A stretch of DNA of 64,000 bases from Leptonema sp964619535 (GCA_964619535.1 CAZUEX010000004.1:1-64000); one strand, 5' to 3'; positions 50,277 to 59,660 are shown, numbered from the stretch's first letter. Program-made: numbers and translations. Notes: generated by a model from the sequence alone, not told the origin.

Positions 50277-52166
50277 TCAATCTTCGAGGGTAGAAAGGTC
50301 TCCTGCATCCTGCCCCATTTCCTGAGCTTTGAGCAGACGACGTACAATCTTGCCGGACCGCGTCTTGGGCAGAGATTCGCGGAACTCCACTTCACTGGGA
50401 GTGGCGATGGGGCCAAGTTCGCGGCGAACATGGTCTCGAAGCGTCAGGCGCAGGTTTTCGGTGGGTTCGTGGCCCGGACGCAGGACGATGAAGCCTTTAA
50501 TGCGTTCGCCTTTTACATCGTCAGGCAGACCGATGACGGCAGCCTCGGCAACAGCCGGATGCGAAACAAAGGCACTTTCTACTTCAGCCGTTCCGATACG
50601 GTGACCTGCTACGTTCATGACGTCATCGGCGCGACCGAGGACACAGAAGTAGCCATCTTCGTCGTAGAAGGCAACGTCTCCGGCTGAGTAGCATCCGGGG
50701 AATTCGCTCCAGTATTCTTTGTAGCGATCATCGTCATTCCAGATTGTTCGCATCATGTAGGGCAGAGGACGACGAATGATCAGCATTCCACCCTTGTTCG
50801 GTTCTACCTTTTCGCCTTCGGGCGATACGACGTCGACGATAGCGCCCGGCATGGGACGACCAACCTTACCGACTCTGGCTTCCATGGCTGGCAGGGTGCC
50901 AAGTACCGGCGAAGCAATCTCTGTTTGCCACCAGTTATCGACGATGTAGCCATGATCCTTCAGAATATGCTTCTGAGCCCAGAGCTGAGCTTCGGGGTTC
51001 AGCGGCTCACCGGCAGAGGCAATCAGACGAAGGCTCTTGGTGTCGTATTTGTTAACGAACTCTTCACCGAAACGCATAAACATACGGATGGCCGTCGGAG
51101 CTGTAAACATTACGTTAACACCGTGCCGTTCTACAACCTTCCAGACCACTCCCGGGTCGGGATAGTTGATGGCACCTTCGCGTGCAACAATGGTTGCTCC
51201 GGTCAGCAGCGGTCCGTAGACGATGTAGGAGTGACCTACGATCCAGCCGATATCAGAGGTAGACCAGAAGATATCGCCGTCCTTGATGTCATAGAAGGCT
51301 CGCGAAAGGTAGTAGGTGCCAACCATGTATCCGCCGTGAACGTGGACAACGCCCTTGGGCCTGCCCGTAGTGCCCGAGGTGTAGAGGATGAACAGAGGAT
51401 CCTCACTGTCCATGATCTCCGGTTCACACCATTGCGGCTGTGCTTCCAGTACCTCGTTGAAATCTACTTCTTTAAGAGAACTGAATTCTACTTTGGGCTC
51501 CTGGCGTCGGTGCACGATAATGTGCTCGACGAATTCCATATCTTCGACCGCTTCGTCGACAATGCCTTTCAGAGGCACGATCTTTCCATTACGATATGTG
51601 ATGTCGGAGCAGATGACAACCTTGGCCTGGGAGTCCTGGATTCGGCTGCGCAATGCCTGTACGCCCATGCCGGCATAGACCACGGAGTGAATGGCTCCAA
51701 TGCGAGCACAGGCCAGCATGGAGTAGATGCCCTGCAGGGTGAGGGGCATATAGATGATAACCCTGTCTCCTTTTTTTACGCCCATTGACTTCAGGGCATT
51801 GGCCATCTGACAGACGCGACGGAGCAGACGGTCGTAGGTTACAAGTACCTCTTCTCCCTGCTCGCTGGACCAGATAATAGCAACGCGGTTTCGATTCGGA
51901 CCGGCCACGTGGCGATCGAGAACGTTTTTCGTAATATTCAGTCGGGCATTGAGAAACCATTTATGGTGCGGAGCATTGAACTCCATTACCTTGTCCCATT
52001 TTTTGTCCCAGACAAGGTCTGAAGCGATGCCTCCCCAGAAGCTGTCGGGTTGGGTGATGGAGTGAAGATACAGCGCTTCGTAATCCTGGATGAGAGCGTT
52101 TTTCTTGAGCTCTTCCGTTGGTTGCAATCGTTCGCTTTGCTGCATCAATGTGTCTATTGTACTCAT
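50277..52166 (-). CDS. acs: Acetyl-CoA synthetase
   Basis: Activates acetate to acetyl-CoA at the cost of ATP to AMP. 629 residues with the Acs core motifs: LFILYTSGTTGRPKGVVHVHGG (P-loop), WWQTEIASP, the GYFCVLGRADDVMNVAGHRIGTAEVE hinge region, and the C-terminal Lys site PKTRSGKIVRRLLKA, where acetylation inactivates the enzyme and sirtuins reverse it. The start ATG at 52166 has GGGGAGG ten bases upstream. It closes a co-oriented block with porin, symporter, chemoreceptor, DUF294 protein and exonuclease, a well-known set in proteobacteria. An AT-rich promoter region lies upstream. Confidence 0.96.
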   Translation of the reverse strand: MSTIDTLMQQSERLQPTEELKKNALIQDYEALYLHSITQPDSFWGGIASDLVWDKKWDKVMEFNAPHHKWFLNARLNITKNVLDRHVAGPNRNRVAIIWSSEQGEEVLVTYDRLLRRVCQMANALKSMGVKKGDRVIIYMPLTLQGIYSMLACARIGAIHSVVYAGMGVQALRSRIQDSQAKVVICSDITYRNGKIVPLKGIVDEAVEDMEFVEHIIVHRRQEPKVEFSSLKEVDFNEVLEAQPQWCEPEIMDSEDPLFILYTSGTTGRPKGVVHVHGGYMVGTYYLSRAFYDIKDGDIFWSTSDIGWIVGHSYIVYGPLLTGATIVAREGAINYPDPGVVWKVVERHGVNVMFTAPTAIRMFMRFGEEFVNKYDTKSLRLIASAGEPLNPEAQLWAQKHILKDHGYIVDNWWQTEIASPVLGTLPAMEARVGKVGRPMPGAIVDVVSPEGEKVEPNKGGMLIIRRPLPYMMRTIWNDDDRYKEYWSEFPGCYSAGDVAFYDEDGYFCVLGRADDVMNVAGHRIGTAEVESAFVSHPAVAEAAVIGLPDDVKGERIKGFIVLRPGHEPTENLRLTLRDHVRRELGPIATPSEVEFRESLPKTRSGKIVRRLLKAQEMGQDAGDLSTLED

Positions 52167-52235
52167 AACATGAATTCCTCCCCTTGATCTATTGCAGTGT
52201 GGTTACCCTCATCCTGCCGCTCAGGAGATCAAATC

Positions 52236-52262
52236 ATTTTATAAAATATATGTAATAATCAA
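52236..52262 (-). promoter_or_regulatory. AT-rich promoter region of acs with palindrome
   Basis: ATTTTATAAAAT (52236-52247) is a perfect 12-bp palindrome, and TTGATT (52257-52262 on the minus strand) lies upstream of TATAAA/TAAAAT. The spacing is only 13-15 bp, shorter than the ideal, so a different start or an activator may be used. It contrasts with the GC-rich surroundings. Confidence 0.4.
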
Positions 52263-52318
52263 CACATGTTTTTTCAGAGCATTCTTCTCTTCGCGTTGAT
52301 GTAGTCTGCAAGAACCTA

Positions 52319-52999
52319 TCAGAATGATAGACTTGCCAGCGTCATGTTCTGCTGCGGATCAAGGCGTCCGAGCAGAATGAGAAACAGCTGCGCCGTAATA
52401 AAGGCATCTCCTGCCGCCGTATGCCGATCTGTTCGCCTGATGTTATACCGATCACAGAGTGCGTCCAGGCTGTAATCCTTCCAGTTGATCTCTTCGGGCT
52501 GCTTGCCTGGATGTTCCAATCGCACAGCCATGCGTGCTGTATCGATGCAGCGATTGTAGATCTGGGCTCTATGGTGTTTCCTTAAATTGAAACTCAATAT
52601 CTTTCTGTCGAAAGAGATGTGATGCCCGACAATGACATCTCCGCCTATGTACTGGAGCAGAGGAAGCAGGACATCAGAAATCTCCAGTCCGTTCTGTACA
52701 TCGGAAGGACGCAGTCCATGAATACCGATACTTTCATCCGATCCTGCATGATCGGACCGCACAAGACATTCGAAAGAATCGGCTATGATGATTTCGCCGT
52801 TCTGTATTGCAACGGCACCGATTTGTATAATGTTGTCGGTTTTTGCGTCCAGTCCGGTCGTTTCCGTATCGAGAACGACAAGCCTGCTTGCCATGATTCT
52901 CTGAGACAGATTGGCATTGCGGACCGCTTGCATGTATTCGCGCAGCGGTGCAGGCAATGACTTTCGAAGCAGGTTCAGTCGAAGGCGAAGGGCGTTCAA
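52319..52999 (-). CDS. DEDDh 3'-5' exonuclease (DnaQ-like)
   Basis: A 226-residue exonuclease of the DnaQ/epsilon fold. RLVVLDTETTGLD supplies DxE of motif I, GHHISFDRKIL gives the second Asp, and HTAAGDAFITAQ gives the His and Asp of motif III. The TTG at 52999 is the likely start: AGGAGG lies six bases upstream and overlaps the stop of the DUF294 gene; a longer frame to 53188 would intrude deep into that gene. Such exonucleases next to acs and DUF294-CBS genes recur in many bacteria, where they may remove or proofread nucleotides; the role in acetate metabolism is unknown. Confidence 0.85.
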   Translation of the reverse strand: MNALRLRLNLLRKSLPAPLREYMQAVRNANLSQRIMASRLVVLDTETTGLDAKTDNIIQIGAVAIQNGEIIIADSFECLVRSDHAGSDESIGIHGLRPSDVQNGLEISDVLLPLLQYIGGDVIVGHHISFDRKILSFNLRKHHRAQIYNRCIDTARMAVRLEHPGKQPEEINWKDYSLDALCDRYNIRRTDRHTAAGDAFITAQLFLILLGRLDPQQNMTLASLSF

Positions 53000-53009
53000 C
53001 GGCAGCCTC

Positions 53010-54938
53010 CTAACGCAGTAAATCAAGCTGGAATCGTGAGCGAACGATTCTCTGGATTTCGTCGATAGTCTGGAACGTATTTCGCAGGGTCTGGCGATCG
53101 ATCTTATCGAGCTCCTGCGGATTGATATAGCGGCCGGAGTCGTTATTGCGAAGTCCGTATGTGGCCCGAAATTGCATATAGATTCCATATGCGTGGATGG
53201 CCTCTTCGTATACGGAGCGATGCTCGGGCTCCAGTTCGATCAGGGTGCGGTAGCGCTCTATTGTTGAAACTGAGCTGACCCGGTCATGGCTGATGGTCAG
53301 CAGTCGGGCTGCATCGGCAAGAGGCATCATACACCGCGCTTTCAGGTCGAAACGGTCTTCATGGGCCCCTGACTTCTCTACGATGAAGTTACGGAAGAAG
53401 TTCAATGGCGGCGGATTGGAAATGGCATTCTTCGCAAGGAACAGAAGAAAGGCCGGATCCTTCTTCTTCTGCGTAAGGATGCAGCTTCGAAGTTCATCGG
53501 CCAGCAGGCTGTCCCCATAAGCGGGCCTCAGGTCAAAGAAGATCGTCGTATGCATTACGGCTTTGTCATCGGGGACGTGAATCCACCGAGAGAAGTAATC
53601 CTTCCAGACCGAAACGGGCTTACACCACATGGGATTGCGCGCCATGATATTCGAAGGGCATTCCTGAAAGCCGCAGCTGATCAGCACATCGTTTACCTCA
53701 CGGCCAAGTGCCAGGAAATAGCGTTCGTATTCTTCTTCGCGTCCCGGAGGAGGATCGGCGTAGACGATGGCATTGTCCTGGTCGGTACGCAGCAGCTGCT
53801 CTTTTCGCCCTTCACTGCCCAGAGAAAGCCAGCAGAAGCGGGTATCGGGCAGGGTAAGTCCCATATCTTTCAGCTTCTCAATCGACAGCTCAATGGCCCT
53901 GTCGATCAGCTCGTCGTTTATTTCGGTCAATGTGCTGGCAATAAACTGAATGGATACGCTTTGCTGCAGATAATCACGAAGTAGCTGTTCGGCCCGGTCT
54001 CGTATTCGCGGCAGTGGTGTAAGATCGGTGGCCTGCTCGATCTCTTTCACGAGAACAGCCGGGTTATTGCCGTGAAGAACAAGAACGTCATGCTCGGAGA
54101 CCATCCCTTTTACAGGGGAGTTGGGCGTTCCATCCTCTGTAATGGCCACGTGTTTGATGTTATGCCGCATCATCAACACGATGGCATCGGAGGCCGTAAG
54201 TTCAGGAGGGGCCGTAATAACCGGGGCTGACATGATGTCGCGGGTCCTATCCGTGATGGCGAAGATGCCCGTGGCCACCTTCTTTCGCATATCCGAGTCT
54301 GTGATGATACCGAGTGGATGCTGTTTGTCATCAAGAACCAGGATGGAGCCGACGCGATGATCTGTCATGATCTTCGCAGCTTCAGAAACCAGGGTATCGG
54401 GACTACATTGAACGACGCGCTTGGCAACGTGGATCCTTAGAATCTCATCATGTGAGCTGAAGGCTGCCCTGCTGTGAGATTCAAGGCCTGTGCCAATATT
54501 GCGCTTATGATAAACATGCATTCCCGCCGAAAAGCCCGATGAGAAGAAGCGAAGAATGCGGGGGTGCGTGTAGATGATCTTCTTAAAGGGTTCCCACGGA
54601 AGCAGGTAGAGAATACAATCCTCTTCGGCCCTGGCCGTAAACAGATACAGGCGTCGAGCCAGCAGGGCGGCAATACCGAGGATGTCCCCTTCATCGAGAG
54701 CTTCTACCAGGCCCGTTTCATTCTCTTCTTCTATCGTAAGATGGACATGGCCTTGATTGATGACATAAAAGACATCGCCTGGCTGTTCGCCCTGGTGAAA
54801 GATGACCTCACCGGCCTTTCGGAACTGTACGCGTGTTCCTGCACTGAGTCGTACCAGCTCGTCTTCTTCCAGAAACGAGAATGGCGGAAATTTTTTCAAG
54901 AAGTCAGCGATACGATGCTTCAGACTTTCAGAGACCAT
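53010..54938 (-). CDS. cNMP-binding/CBS/DUF294 nucleotidyltransferase-like protein
   Basis: Layout from the N-terminus of 642 residues: a cyclic-nucleotide-binding (CAP_ED-like) domain (~15-130: KAGEVIFHQGEQPGDVFYVINQGHVHL), two CBS domains (~165-300: HRVGSILVLDDKQHPLGIITDSDMRKKV; NIKHVAITEDGTPNSPVKGMVSEHDVL), then the DUF294 nucleotidyltransferase domain (~335-470) with LSLGSEGRKEQLLRTDQDNA (GSxGRxE and the DxD-like pair) and a C-terminal helical part. Nucleotides, cAMP or ATP/AMP may regulate it. I take ATG 54938 (a GGGGGAG lies ten bases upstream) instead of an earlier frame. It is the usual neighbour of the exonuclease and Acs. Confidence 0.85.
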   Translation of the reverse strand: MVSESLKHRIADFLKKFPPFSFLEEDELVRLSAGTRVQFRKAGEVIFHQGEQPGDVFYVINQGHVHLTIEEENETGLVEALDEGDILGIAALLARRLYLFTARAEEDCILYLLPWEPFKKIIYTHPRILRFFSSGFSAGMHVYHKRNIGTGLESHSRAAFSSHDEILRIHVAKRVVQCSPDTLVSEAAKIMTDHRVGSILVLDDKQHPLGIITDSDMRKKVATGIFAITDRTRDIMSAPVITAPPELTASDAIVLMMRHNIKHVAITEDGTPNSPVKGMVSEHDVLVLHGNNPAVLVKEIEQATDLTPLPRIRDRAEQLLRDYLQQSVSIQFIASTLTEINDELIDRAIELSIEKLKDMGLTLPDTRFCWLSLGSEGRKEQLLRTDQDNAIVYADPPPGREEEYERYFLALGREVNDVLISCGFQECPSNIMARNPMWCKPVSVWKDYFSRWIHVPDDKAVMHTTIFFDLRPAYGDSLLADELRSCILTQKKKDPAFLLFLAKNAISNPPPLNFFRNFIVEKSGAHEDRFDLKARCMMPLADAARLLTISHDRVSSVSTIERYRTLIELEPEHRSVYEEAIHAYGIYMQFRATYGLRNNDSGRYINPQELDKIDRQTLRNTFQTIDEIQRIVRSRFQLDLLR

Positions 54939-54999
54939 AAAGAAGGACTCCCCCTGTATTGAAAGATGTGGAGTAAACCTGATGTTGCTGCATAAAACA

Positions 55000-56943
55000 C
55001 TATTGCTCAATCTTGAAGGCGATGCGAATCGCTCCCCAGTGCTTGCCCTGTACATACACCGGTACCGACAGGTCGTTCATGATTTCACCTGTATCACGCC
55101 TGTACGTCTGCAACAGGAAGGGAGCCTGGTTCCGGGCTGCCTTCAGGCCCACTGTATCGTTGAACAGTCGCTTGGTGCGGTTCCCCCATAGATCGGTTTC
55201 ATAGTCGCCGGTCAGCGGTTTGGAAAATTTCAGGTTATGCGTGGGAATATAGCCATTGTTGTCGTTTAAGAGAGCGAAGACGATTCGAGAGTCTTTTGCA
55301 AGATACTCCTCCTCGACATCCTGGATATGTTCATCCGTAAATGCATCGAATCGCGTATGGTACTTTTGCGGATTTGTGCCTTCGATCGGACGATAGTCTC
55401 GATCCCACAGGTCGTCGTCGGTTAGTTCTCCCCTGCTAACGCCCTCTTCGAGGATTGCAGCACATTTCCGTGCCATTTCTTCTGCGTATCCGCGGATGCG
55501 ATCAATGACCTCTTTTGTTTCATCGGCCATCTCAAATTCGCTGGCATGCAGGCGAATGCTATCCGCATCGGAGCGCAGGCGATCGATGGCAGCGGTGATC
55601 TCGTTCAGGCTTCCTTCATCGCCCTGCATGGCCTGATTGATCTGTCCGAGATTGTCGGCGAAGACTTCAATATTCTGGGCCTGTTCTTCTGCAATAGCAG
55701 ATATGTTCTGGAGCCTGTCGTTTACGACCTCGATACTCTGAACGATATGAGACAGCTGTTCTTCGGCCCTGGAAGAGACCTCGATTCCATGCTGGGCCTT
55801 TTCATGGCCATCCTGGACTGTTGACAGGGTTTGATCGGTATTGTCTTTGATTCGGTTTACCGTTTCGGAAATCTCGCGAATGGCCTGTCTTGTGCGGTCT
55901 GCAAGCTTGCTTACCTCGTCGGCAACCACTGCAAACCCGCGACCGGCTTCACCCGAACGCGCAGCCTCGATGGCTGCATTGAGTGACAGTAGATTGGTCT
56001 TTTCGGCAATCTCTTCGATGACCTGCACGACACGGTGCACGCGGCGGGTCGATTCTGCCAGCTCATCCGATGCCCGGACGGTACGTTCGACAAGATCGGC
56101 AAGCAGGCGCAGAGATTCGATCGTTTCAGAAAGTGCCTCCTTCCCTTTATTGGCCACATCGTAGGCCATGTCAGCATGATGAACCGTGCTGGCAATGTCC
56201 TCGGTCGTTACCTGAATGTTCTTGCTTAGCTCGCGAATCCCTTCATCGAGCCTCTTGAGCGAAACGGATTGTGATGTCAGTCGGTCCTGGATGCCGACAG
56301 TGCTGTGAAAGATGGATTCTGCGGCCTTTGTTACGTCGTCCGATACAGACTGGTAGAACATCTGTTGTTGTTCATAACGACGGCTTCGGGTTTTGATATC
56401 GGCAAGTGTTGAGCCATAGGTCTTCTCAAGCTCCTCATATCTTCGAATCGTTTCCAGCTGATCTTTCTGCTCCTTCTCTGTCTGTCTGGCAGTGGTCCAG
56501 GCAAGCGATGCAGCAGAAGCAAGCAGGACGTTCAGGCCAACCATATGCTGAAGTTCTGTAAAAGGGGATTCTTCAAGCAGGTAGGCCAGCGTATTGAGGG
56601 CAGCCAGCATCAAGCCGGCAAAGGCGGCAAGGGCAGGCAACGGGATGACAGTAGAAAGAAAGATAAGGGCCAGTACAGTATAAACCCAGACAACGGCTTG
56701 AGAGGGAGTTGCCAGCACAATACAGAGAGCAAAGGCTGCGCAGCCTGCAGCACGAATCCATCCGGGTAGACGTGGTAGAAGTAGCTGGGTGTTACAGAGA
56801 AATGCAATACCGAACAGGGTAAGAGCGGCAGTAGACTGCCAGGAGGTCATAAGACCAGGGATCAGGAAGAGGACACCGGCCATGAAGGCCGTGATGCGCA
56901 GGCTTCTGTTTGTTGTTTCAATCGCAATAGCTGTATTATCCAC
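55000..56943 (-). CDS. Chemoreceptor with C-terminal sensory domain
   Basis: A 647-residue methyl-accepting protein. Six hydrophobic segments (residues ~15-155) without an extracytoplasmic domain; coiled coil; the signalling tip TNLLSLNAAIEAARSGEAGRGFAVVADEVSKLADRTRQAI (~320-360). The C-terminal ~130 residues (LNDNNGYIPTHNLKFSKPLTG, RLFNDTVGLKAARNQAPFLLQTYRRDTGEIMND) form a PAS/Cache-like domain of a type often found at the end of MCPs that lack periplasmic sensors. It thus probably senses an intracellular signal. In an operon between the small membrane protein gene and the DUF294 gene, it likely links chemotaxis to acetate. Confidence 0.88.
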   Translation of the reverse strand: MDNTAIAIETTNRSLRITAFMAGVLFLIPGLMTSWQSTAALTLFGIAFLCNTQLLLPRLPGWIRAAGCAAFALCIVLATPSQAVVWVYTVLALIFLSTVIPLPALAAFAGLMLAALNTLAYLLEESPFTELQHMVGLNVLLASAASLAWTTARQTEKEQKDQLETIRRYEELEKTYGSTLADIKTRSRRYEQQQMFYQSVSDDVTKAAESIFHSTVGIQDRLTSQSVSLKRLDEGIRELSKNIQVTTEDIASTVHHADMAYDVANKGKEALSETIESLRLLADLVERTVRASDELAESTRRVHRVVQVIEEIAEKTNLLSLNAAIEAARSGEAGRGFAVVADEVSKLADRTRQAIREISETVNRIKDNTDQTLSTVQDGHEKAQHGIEVSSRAEEQLSHIVQSIEVVNDRLQNISAIAEEQAQNIEVFADNLGQINQAMQGDEGSLNEITAAIDRLRSDADSIRLHASEFEMADETKEVIDRIRGYAEEMARKCAAILEEGVSRGELTDDDLWDRDYRPIEGTNPQKYHTRFDAFTDEHIQDVEEEYLAKDSRIVFALLNDNNGYIPTHNLKFSKPLTGDYETDLWGNRTKRLFNDTVGLKAARNQAPFLLQTYRRDTGEIMNDLSVPVYVQGKHWGAIRIAFKIEQ

Positions 56944-57029
56944 CGTAGACCTCTAATCTATTTCCAGGCTTTTGTATAACCTTCGCATGCCTCTTCCTTG
57001 AACGGAAAAAGGGTAAAATGCCGTAATGT

Positions 57030-57245
57030 CTATTGCTGATTCTGGAAGTTCAGAACACCAATCCTGATTAACAGAAAGATGAAGGCCACAAGGACCAACC
57101 CGACGCCTATGGATAGCAAGAAGTTTCCGCGGAAGAACGGCTCGATGTAGAGTCGCAATGCCATGGTTACAGCTCCGTATATAACCAGGAACACAATCGA
57201 CTGTGTACGGTTTAACTGAAAGACCGGTTTTATTTTATCGTTCAT
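57030..57245 (-). CDS. Small two-segment membrane protein
   Basis: A 71-residue protein with a short basic N-terminus and two hydrophobic segments (IVFLVIYGAVTMALRLYI and LLSIGVGLVLVAFIFLLIRIGVL). Not recognised. It lies between a terminator after the symporter gene (57296-57326) and the chemoreceptor gene, on the same strand. It could be a small regulator or a subunit of a membrane complex. Confidence 0.55.
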   Translation of the reverse strand: MNDKIKPVFQLNRTQSIVFLVIYGAVTMALRLYIEPFFRGNFLLSIGVGLVLVAFIFLLIRIGVLNFQNQQ

Positions 57246-57295
57246 AGTGTTCTCACCCGAAAAGGTGCTTTATCATTACAGACAGCAATGTACCA

Positions 57296-57326
57296 CCAAA
57301 AAAGGGGTGCGAATCACCGCACCCCT
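57296..57326 (-). terminator. Rho-independent terminator of the symporter operon
   Basis: On the minus strand GGGGTGCG (the complement of 57318-57325), a six-base loop and CGCACCCC (complement of 57304-57311) form a perfect 8-bp stem followed by TTTTTTTGG. It lies about 22 bp past the symporter stop codon. Confidence 0.9.
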
Positions 57327-57347
57327 CCGTCTGATCTCTCCTGTTTC

Positions 57348-59090
57348 TCAGTGAGAGGCAGAAGCGGCACCTGCGCCGCGCGGATAACGAATTCCTTCCA
57401 CCATTTCCTGAATCTCTTCGGGAGGCGGTGGTGTGAACTTCGAAATCACGTAGGCGACGATGAAGTTCAGGAGCATGCCGACGGTTCCAATTCCTTCGGG
57501 GGAGATCCTGAACAGCCAGTGATCTGCATTGTTCAGCTCGGGAGAGATGAACTTGAAGTAGATGATGTAGGCCATTGTAAAGACCAGACCTACCACCATG
57601 CCGGAGATGGCTCCTTCTTTGTTCATCTTCTTATTGAAAATTCCCATAAGGATAACCGGGAAGAAGGAGGCTGCCGCCAGTCCGAATGCAAAGGCAACCA
57701 CCTGGGCCACAAAGCCTGGTGGCTTGATACCGAAGTATCCGGCAACAATCACGGCGCCACCGGCGGCAATACGGGCAGCAAGCAGCTCTCCTCTATCCGT
57801 GATATTCGGATTGAATACGTTCTTGATCAGGTCATGCGCCACGCCCGTAGAGATGACCAGTAGCAAACCAGCAGCTGTGGAAAGGGCCGCTGCAAGTCCA
57901 CCGGCCGCAACAAGGCCCACAACCCAGTTGGGCAGACCACCGATTTCGGGGTTGGCAAGAACCATGATATCAAGGTCAACGTTGAGCTCATTGCCCTTCC
58001 AGCCAGCTTCTTCTACCTTTGCCAGGAAGGCTTCGTCTGTGCTCTTATCGTTGTAGTACTGAACGATTCCGTCGCCGTTTTTGTCCTCGAATTTCAGAAG
58101 TCCTGTTTCTTCCCAGTTATGGAACCACTCAGGCAGATCGGCAACGGGTCTGTTGTGAATGGTCTGGATGATGTTTGTACGGGCGAAAGCACCAACTGCC
58201 GGAGCTGTAGAATACAGCAGGACAATGAAGAAAAGTGCCCAGCCAGCCGATGTGCGGGCATCCCGTACCTTCGGAACCGTATAGAAGCGAACGATCACGT
58301 GAGGCAGACCGGCCGTGCCCACCATCAGGGCTATGGTAATTGCGATCATATTGATCATGTTCGTTGTACCGGCCGTGTAGGCGGTAAAGCCAAGCTCTGT
58401 CATCAGACCATCGAGACGTTCCAGCAGGAAGGTGTTCGGATCAGAGCTCAGAGTAGCGCCCATCCCGGTTTGTGGCAGCACGTGACCTGTCATCATCAAA
58501 GACAGGAAGATGGCCGGCACCAGATAGGCTATGATCAGAACGCAGTACTGAGCCACCTGGGTCCAGGTGATGCCTTTCATGCCGCCAAGAACTGCATAGA
58601 AGAATACGATCACCATTCCGATAATGACGCCGGTATTCACGTCTACCTGAAGGAAGCGAGCGAATACGATACCCACGCCACGCATCTGACCGGCAACATA
58701 GGTGAACGATACGAAGATGGCGGCAATGACCGCAATGACTCGAGCTGTTTTCGAATAGTAACGGTCGCCGACAAAGTCGGGAACGGTAAACTTGCCGAAT
58801 TTACGCAGATAGGGGGCAAGCAGCGTGGCCAGGAGCACATAACCGCCGGTCCAGCCCATCAGATAAACCGATCCGGAGTAGCCCATAAACGCGATCATAC
58901 CCGCCATGGAAATAAACGATGCAGCCGACATCCAGTCAGCGCCCGTGGCCATACCGTTAGCAATCGGCGGAACCGATGCAGCGGCTACATAAAAGTCTTT
59001 GGTGCTTCGTGCCCGGGACCAGATAGCGATCCCAATGTAGAGGGCAAACGAAAGCGCAACAAGTATATACGTCCAAGTTTGAACAGACAT
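57348..59090 (-). CDS. Sodium:solute symporter, acetate/ActP-like (SSS)
   Basis: 580 residues with about 13 membrane segments. Family marks: TKDFYVAAASVPPIANGMATGADWMSAASFISMAGMIAF, GGYVLLATLLAPYLRKFGKFTVPDFVGDRYYS, the conserved sodium-site segment VAAGGLAAALSTAAGLLLVISTGVAHDLIK, and a charged, insert-like soluble loop (~295-390, EDKNGDGIVQYYNDKSTDEAFLAK). This fits ActP-like importers of acetate or other short carboxylates. I use ATG 59090, with GGAG 12 bases upstream, rather than the frame that begins inside the DUF4212 gene. It lies 31 bp downstream of the DUF4212 gene. Confidence 0.9.
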   Translation of the reverse strand: MSVQTWTYILVALSFALYIGIAIWSRARSTKDFYVAAASVPPIANGMATGADWMSAASFISMAGMIAFMGYSGSVYLMGWTGGYVLLATLLAPYLRKFGKFTVPDFVGDRYYSKTARVIAVIAAIFVSFTYVAGQMRGVGIVFARFLQVDVNTGVIIGMVIVFFYAVLGGMKGITWTQVAQYCVLIIAYLVPAIFLSLMMTGHVLPQTGMGATLSSDPNTFLLERLDGLMTELGFTAYTAGTTNMINMIAITIALMVGTAGLPHVIVRFYTVPKVRDARTSAGWALFFIVLLYSTAPAVGAFARTNIIQTIHNRPVADLPEWFHNWEETGLLKFEDKNGDGIVQYYNDKSTDEAFLAKVEEAGWKGNELNVDLDIMVLANPEIGGLPNWVVGLVAAGGLAAALSTAAGLLLVISTGVAHDLIKNVFNPNITDRGELLAARIAAGGAVIVAGYFGIKPPGFVAQVVAFAFGLAAASFFPVILMGIFNKKMNKEGAISGMVVGLVFTMAYIIYFKFISPELNNADHWLFRISPEGIGTVGMLLNFIVAYVISKFTPPPPEEIQEMVEGIRYPRGAGAASASH

Positions 59091-59121
59091 TCCGTCTCTC
59101 TCCTTCCTTAGTATTTGTATT

Positions 59122-59379
59122 TCAGTCCTCGTGGACATCGAATTCTTCGTCGAGTCTGTCCATCAGCCATACGTAGGCGATAATCAGAAAGACGAAGATG
59201 ATCATTGAACCCTGCTGTGCAAACCAGAAGCCCAGCTGGAATCCGAAGAGGTTGATCTTGTTCAGGGCGGGAGCAAATACGATGCCTGCCCCGTACGATA
59301 CCAGGACCCATATAGCCAGAAGTATACCCACATACGTCAGGTTTTTCTTCCAGTAGTCCTGAAGGCTTTTTCCGCTCAT
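59122..59379 (-). CDS. DUF4212 small subunit of the sodium:solute symporter
   Basis: An 85-residue two-segment protein: LQDYWKKNLTYVGILLAIWVLVSYGAGIVFAPAL (first segment), NLFGFQLGFWFAQQGSMIIFVFLIIAYVWLMDRLDEEFDVHED (second segment and acidic tail). It matches the DUF4212 family, the regular upstream partner of ActP-type symporters in many proteobacteria, where it works as a small subunit. GGAG lies seven to eight bases before the ATG. It heads the symporter operon. Confidence 0.9.
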   Translation of the reverse strand: MSGKSLQDYWKKNLTYVGILLAIWVLVSYGAGIVFAPALNKINLFGFQLGFWFAQQGSMIIFVFLIIAYVWLMDRLDEEFDVHED

Positions 59380-59407
59380 TCAGCTTCTCCTTCAAACATA
59401 GTAGTCA

Positions 59408-59460
59408 GGGTTAACCCCTGCCAACAGCGTTACGCTGATTTTTCTTACCGGTTGAACCGG
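59408..59460 (-). promoter_or_regulatory. Cluster of three palindromes upstream of the symporter operon
   Basis: Three perfect palindromic elements are set in 53 bp: GGGTTAACCC (59408-59417), CAGCGT-T-ACGCTG (59425-59437) and CCGGTT-G-AACCGG (59448-59460). They lie 29-81 bp before the DUF4212 start codon on the minus strand, in the expected leader/promoter region. Any could be an operator; the different sequences suggest different binding proteins or RNA structure. The middle one is followed on the plus strand by ATTTTT and might serve there as a weak terminator. Confidence 0.55.
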
Positions 59461-59616
59461 AAGAACATGATTTTCTCCGATGTGTCTGCATGATCTTTTG
59501 TGCAAAGACATCGGGCGCAGCCTGTGCTGCCGGTATTCTGTTTCAAAGTCTATCACGATCCTTCGACTGCTGTATCAAAGGATCATGGCAGTCTTCGAAC
59601 GGGTTTCTGGAAACCC

Positions 59617-59643
59617 GAAAAAATCCGGGGCCGGAGCCCCGGT
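59617..59643 (-). terminator. Rho-independent terminator of the porin gene
   Basis: On the minus strand CCGGGGC, a four-base loop and GCCCCGG (arms 59625-59631 and 59636-59642) are followed by ATTTTTTC. It lies about 18 bp after the porin stop codon, so the porin gene is transcribed apart from the symporter operon. Confidence 0.9.
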
Positions 59644-59660
59644 ACAACTCTCTCCTCTTC

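Noticed and set aside
52999..53188. The longer frame of the exonuclease
   Set aside because: It would overlap the DUF294 gene by about 180 bp and its N-terminus is not like the family; the TTG at 52999 has a perfect ribosome site.
54939..55055. An N-terminal extension of the DUF294 protein
   Set aside because: It would begin within the 3' end of the chemoreceptor gene and lacks family similarity; the ATG at 54938 has a ribosome site.
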